From contig NZ_JAVDPZ010000010.1 in NCBI RefSeq assembly GCF_031453995.1, forward strand, positions 62,001-126,000: DNA of 64,000 bases, in the 5' to 3' direction. Source of the DNA: Nitrobacter vulgaris. GTDB taxonomy: Bacteria; Pseudomonadota; Alphaproteobacteria; Rhizobiales; Xanthobacteraceae. Positions 63,463-64,000 of the stretch are shown here, piece after piece. The notes below the pieces were generated by a model, which was given only the letters and a program-made list of their open reading frames with translations, was not told the DNA's origin and searched no databases. Each line of letters begins with the position of its first letter. The stretch's first letter is position 1. Both the position numbers and the translations under genes were made by a program.

Positions 63463-63924
63463 TCAGGCTGCCGCCTTTTCGACCGCCGGTGCGGCGGGCG
63501 TGCTGGTCGAGATCGGAATGCTGCGGGGCTTCTTGGCCTCCGGAATCTCGCGAACGAGATCGACATGCAGCAACCCGTTCTCCAGCGAGGCGTTCTTCAC
63601 CTGAACGTAATCGGCCAGCTGGAATGCGCGTTCGAAGGCGCGGGCCGCGATGCCGCGATACAGCACCTCGGATTTTTCCTTGCCATTCTCATTGGCGACC
63701 TTCTCGCCTTTGATCGTCAGCGTGTTTTCCTTCGCGACGATGGAGAGCTCGTTCGGGGCAAAGCCGGAGACAGCGACGCTGATACGGTACGCATTCTCGC
63801 CGGTACGCTCGATGTTGTAAGGCGGATAGCCTGGCGCGTCGCCATTGACCTGATCGAGCAGATTGAAGAGCCGGTCAAATCCGACAGTGGAACGGTAAAA
63901 CGGGGCGAGATCGAAAGTACGCAT
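63463..63924 (-). CDS. Small heat-shock protein, Hsp20/alpha-crystallin (IbpA-like)
   Basis: A 153-residue small heat-shock protein that holds unfolding proteins for refolding. The N-terminal MRTFDLAPFYRSTVGFDRLFNLLD is the IbpA/HspH type. The alpha-crystallin domain (about 36-130) ends with GLLHVDLVREIPE, and the IPI motif (RSIPIST) at the C-terminus binds neighbouring subunits. Control is by the ROSE thermosensor immediately upstream (63928-63980). A terminator follows the gene. This matches rhizobial ROSE-controlled hsp genes. Confidence 0.94.
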   Translation of the reverse strand: MRTFDLAPFYRSTVGFDRLFNLLDQVNGDAPGYPPYNIERTGENAYRISVAVSGFAPNELSIVAKENTLTIKGEKVANENGKEKSEVLYRGIAARAFERAFQLADYVQVKNASLENGLLHVDLVREIPEAKKPRSIPISTSTPAAPAVEKAAA

Positions 63925-63927
63925 GGT

Positions 63928-63980
63928 TCAGTCCTCCATTGAGCGACATCATAAGAACCCGCCCGCCAATCGGGCCGGGC
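63928..63980 (-). promoter_or_regulatory. ROSE-type RNA thermometer of hsp20
   Basis: On the minus strand the conserved UCGCU (63942-63946) faces AGGA of the Shine-Dalgarno (63932-63935): UC-CU pairs with AGGA around a bulged G, exactly the ROSE arrangement, with CAAUGG as the loop. Just upstream is a second hairpin CCC-G-GCCCG / CGGGC-GGG (63958-63979). Melting at heat-shock temperature would free the Shine-Dalgarno, 7 bases before the ATG. More 5' hairpins may lie past the window edge. Confidence 0.85.
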
Positions 63981-64000
63981 TTTCGTCTGTGTGCAGCCTG

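Overview
The window is a gene-dense, GC-rich stretch of an alphaproteobacterial chromosome. The best fit is the Nitrobacteraceae (Bradyrhizobium, Rhodopseudomonas, Nitrobacter, Afipia group). This rests on an ScfR-type regulator next to isocitrate lyase, paired DUF992 proteins, Omp25/31-like porins, a serC-serA pair behind a serC-type RNA leader, a small heat-shock gene behind a ROSE thermometer, GGAAC-N16/17-CGTT (EcfG-type) stress promoters, and short repeats of the kind scattered through these genomes. I do not claim a genus. I saw no tRNA, rRNA, IS element, prophage or CRISPR array. The region reads as core chromosome.

Layout. 1-7.2 kb: a partial DUF2478 protein, a nitronate monooxygenase-type flavoprotein, a DUF3422 membrane protein, trhO-slyX, stress-promoter-driven csbD, and a chemoreceptor. 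7.6-13.7 kb: a fatty-acid beta-oxidation operon (acyl-CoA dehydrogenase, thiolase, FadJ-type fusion, hotdog thioesterase). 14-22.3 kb: a small stress-promoter gene, glpD, DUF1993, the divergent scfR-like/aceA pair with a palindrome between them, a DUF4170 protein, and a PQQ-type sugar dehydrogenase. 22.3-27.1 kb: a 59-residue membrane protein, a GST, a GT2/GT87 glycosyltransferase pair, and aspartate aminotransferase. 27.3-34.5 kb: two DUF992 exported proteins (one ending in 15 histidines), an aberrant EF-G paralogue, aroE, feoAB, and a 61-residue stress-promoter gene. 34.7-42.7 kb: glmM, an Fsr-like exporter, two outer-membrane barrels, serC and serA. 42.8-49.3 kb: an S10 carboxypeptidase, purA, and small conserved proteins. 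49.6-56.3 kb: msrAB, galU, an MltB-type transglycosylase, and a DUF459 protein without the SGNH catalytic residues. 56.4-64 kb: gltB and gltD with a 57-codon membrane ORF between them, then hsp20 with its thermosensor leader.

How it fits together. Much of the block is carbon flow: beta-oxidation makes acetyl-CoA, isocitrate lyase starts the glyoxylate bypass under an acyl-CoA-type regulator, GlpD feeds in glycerol, and SerC/SerA, AatA and GltBD link carbon to amino-acid nitrogen. A second theme is stress and envelope upkeep: three EcfG-type promoters, MsrAB, Hsp20, GalU, GlmM, MltB and the barrels. The most novel items are the unlisted small membrane ORFs (57914-58087 and 22363-22542), the polyhistidine DUF992 protein, the pseudo-SGNH protein, the EF-G paralogue lacking the catalytic His, and the unstudied palindromes upstream of aceA and fsr.
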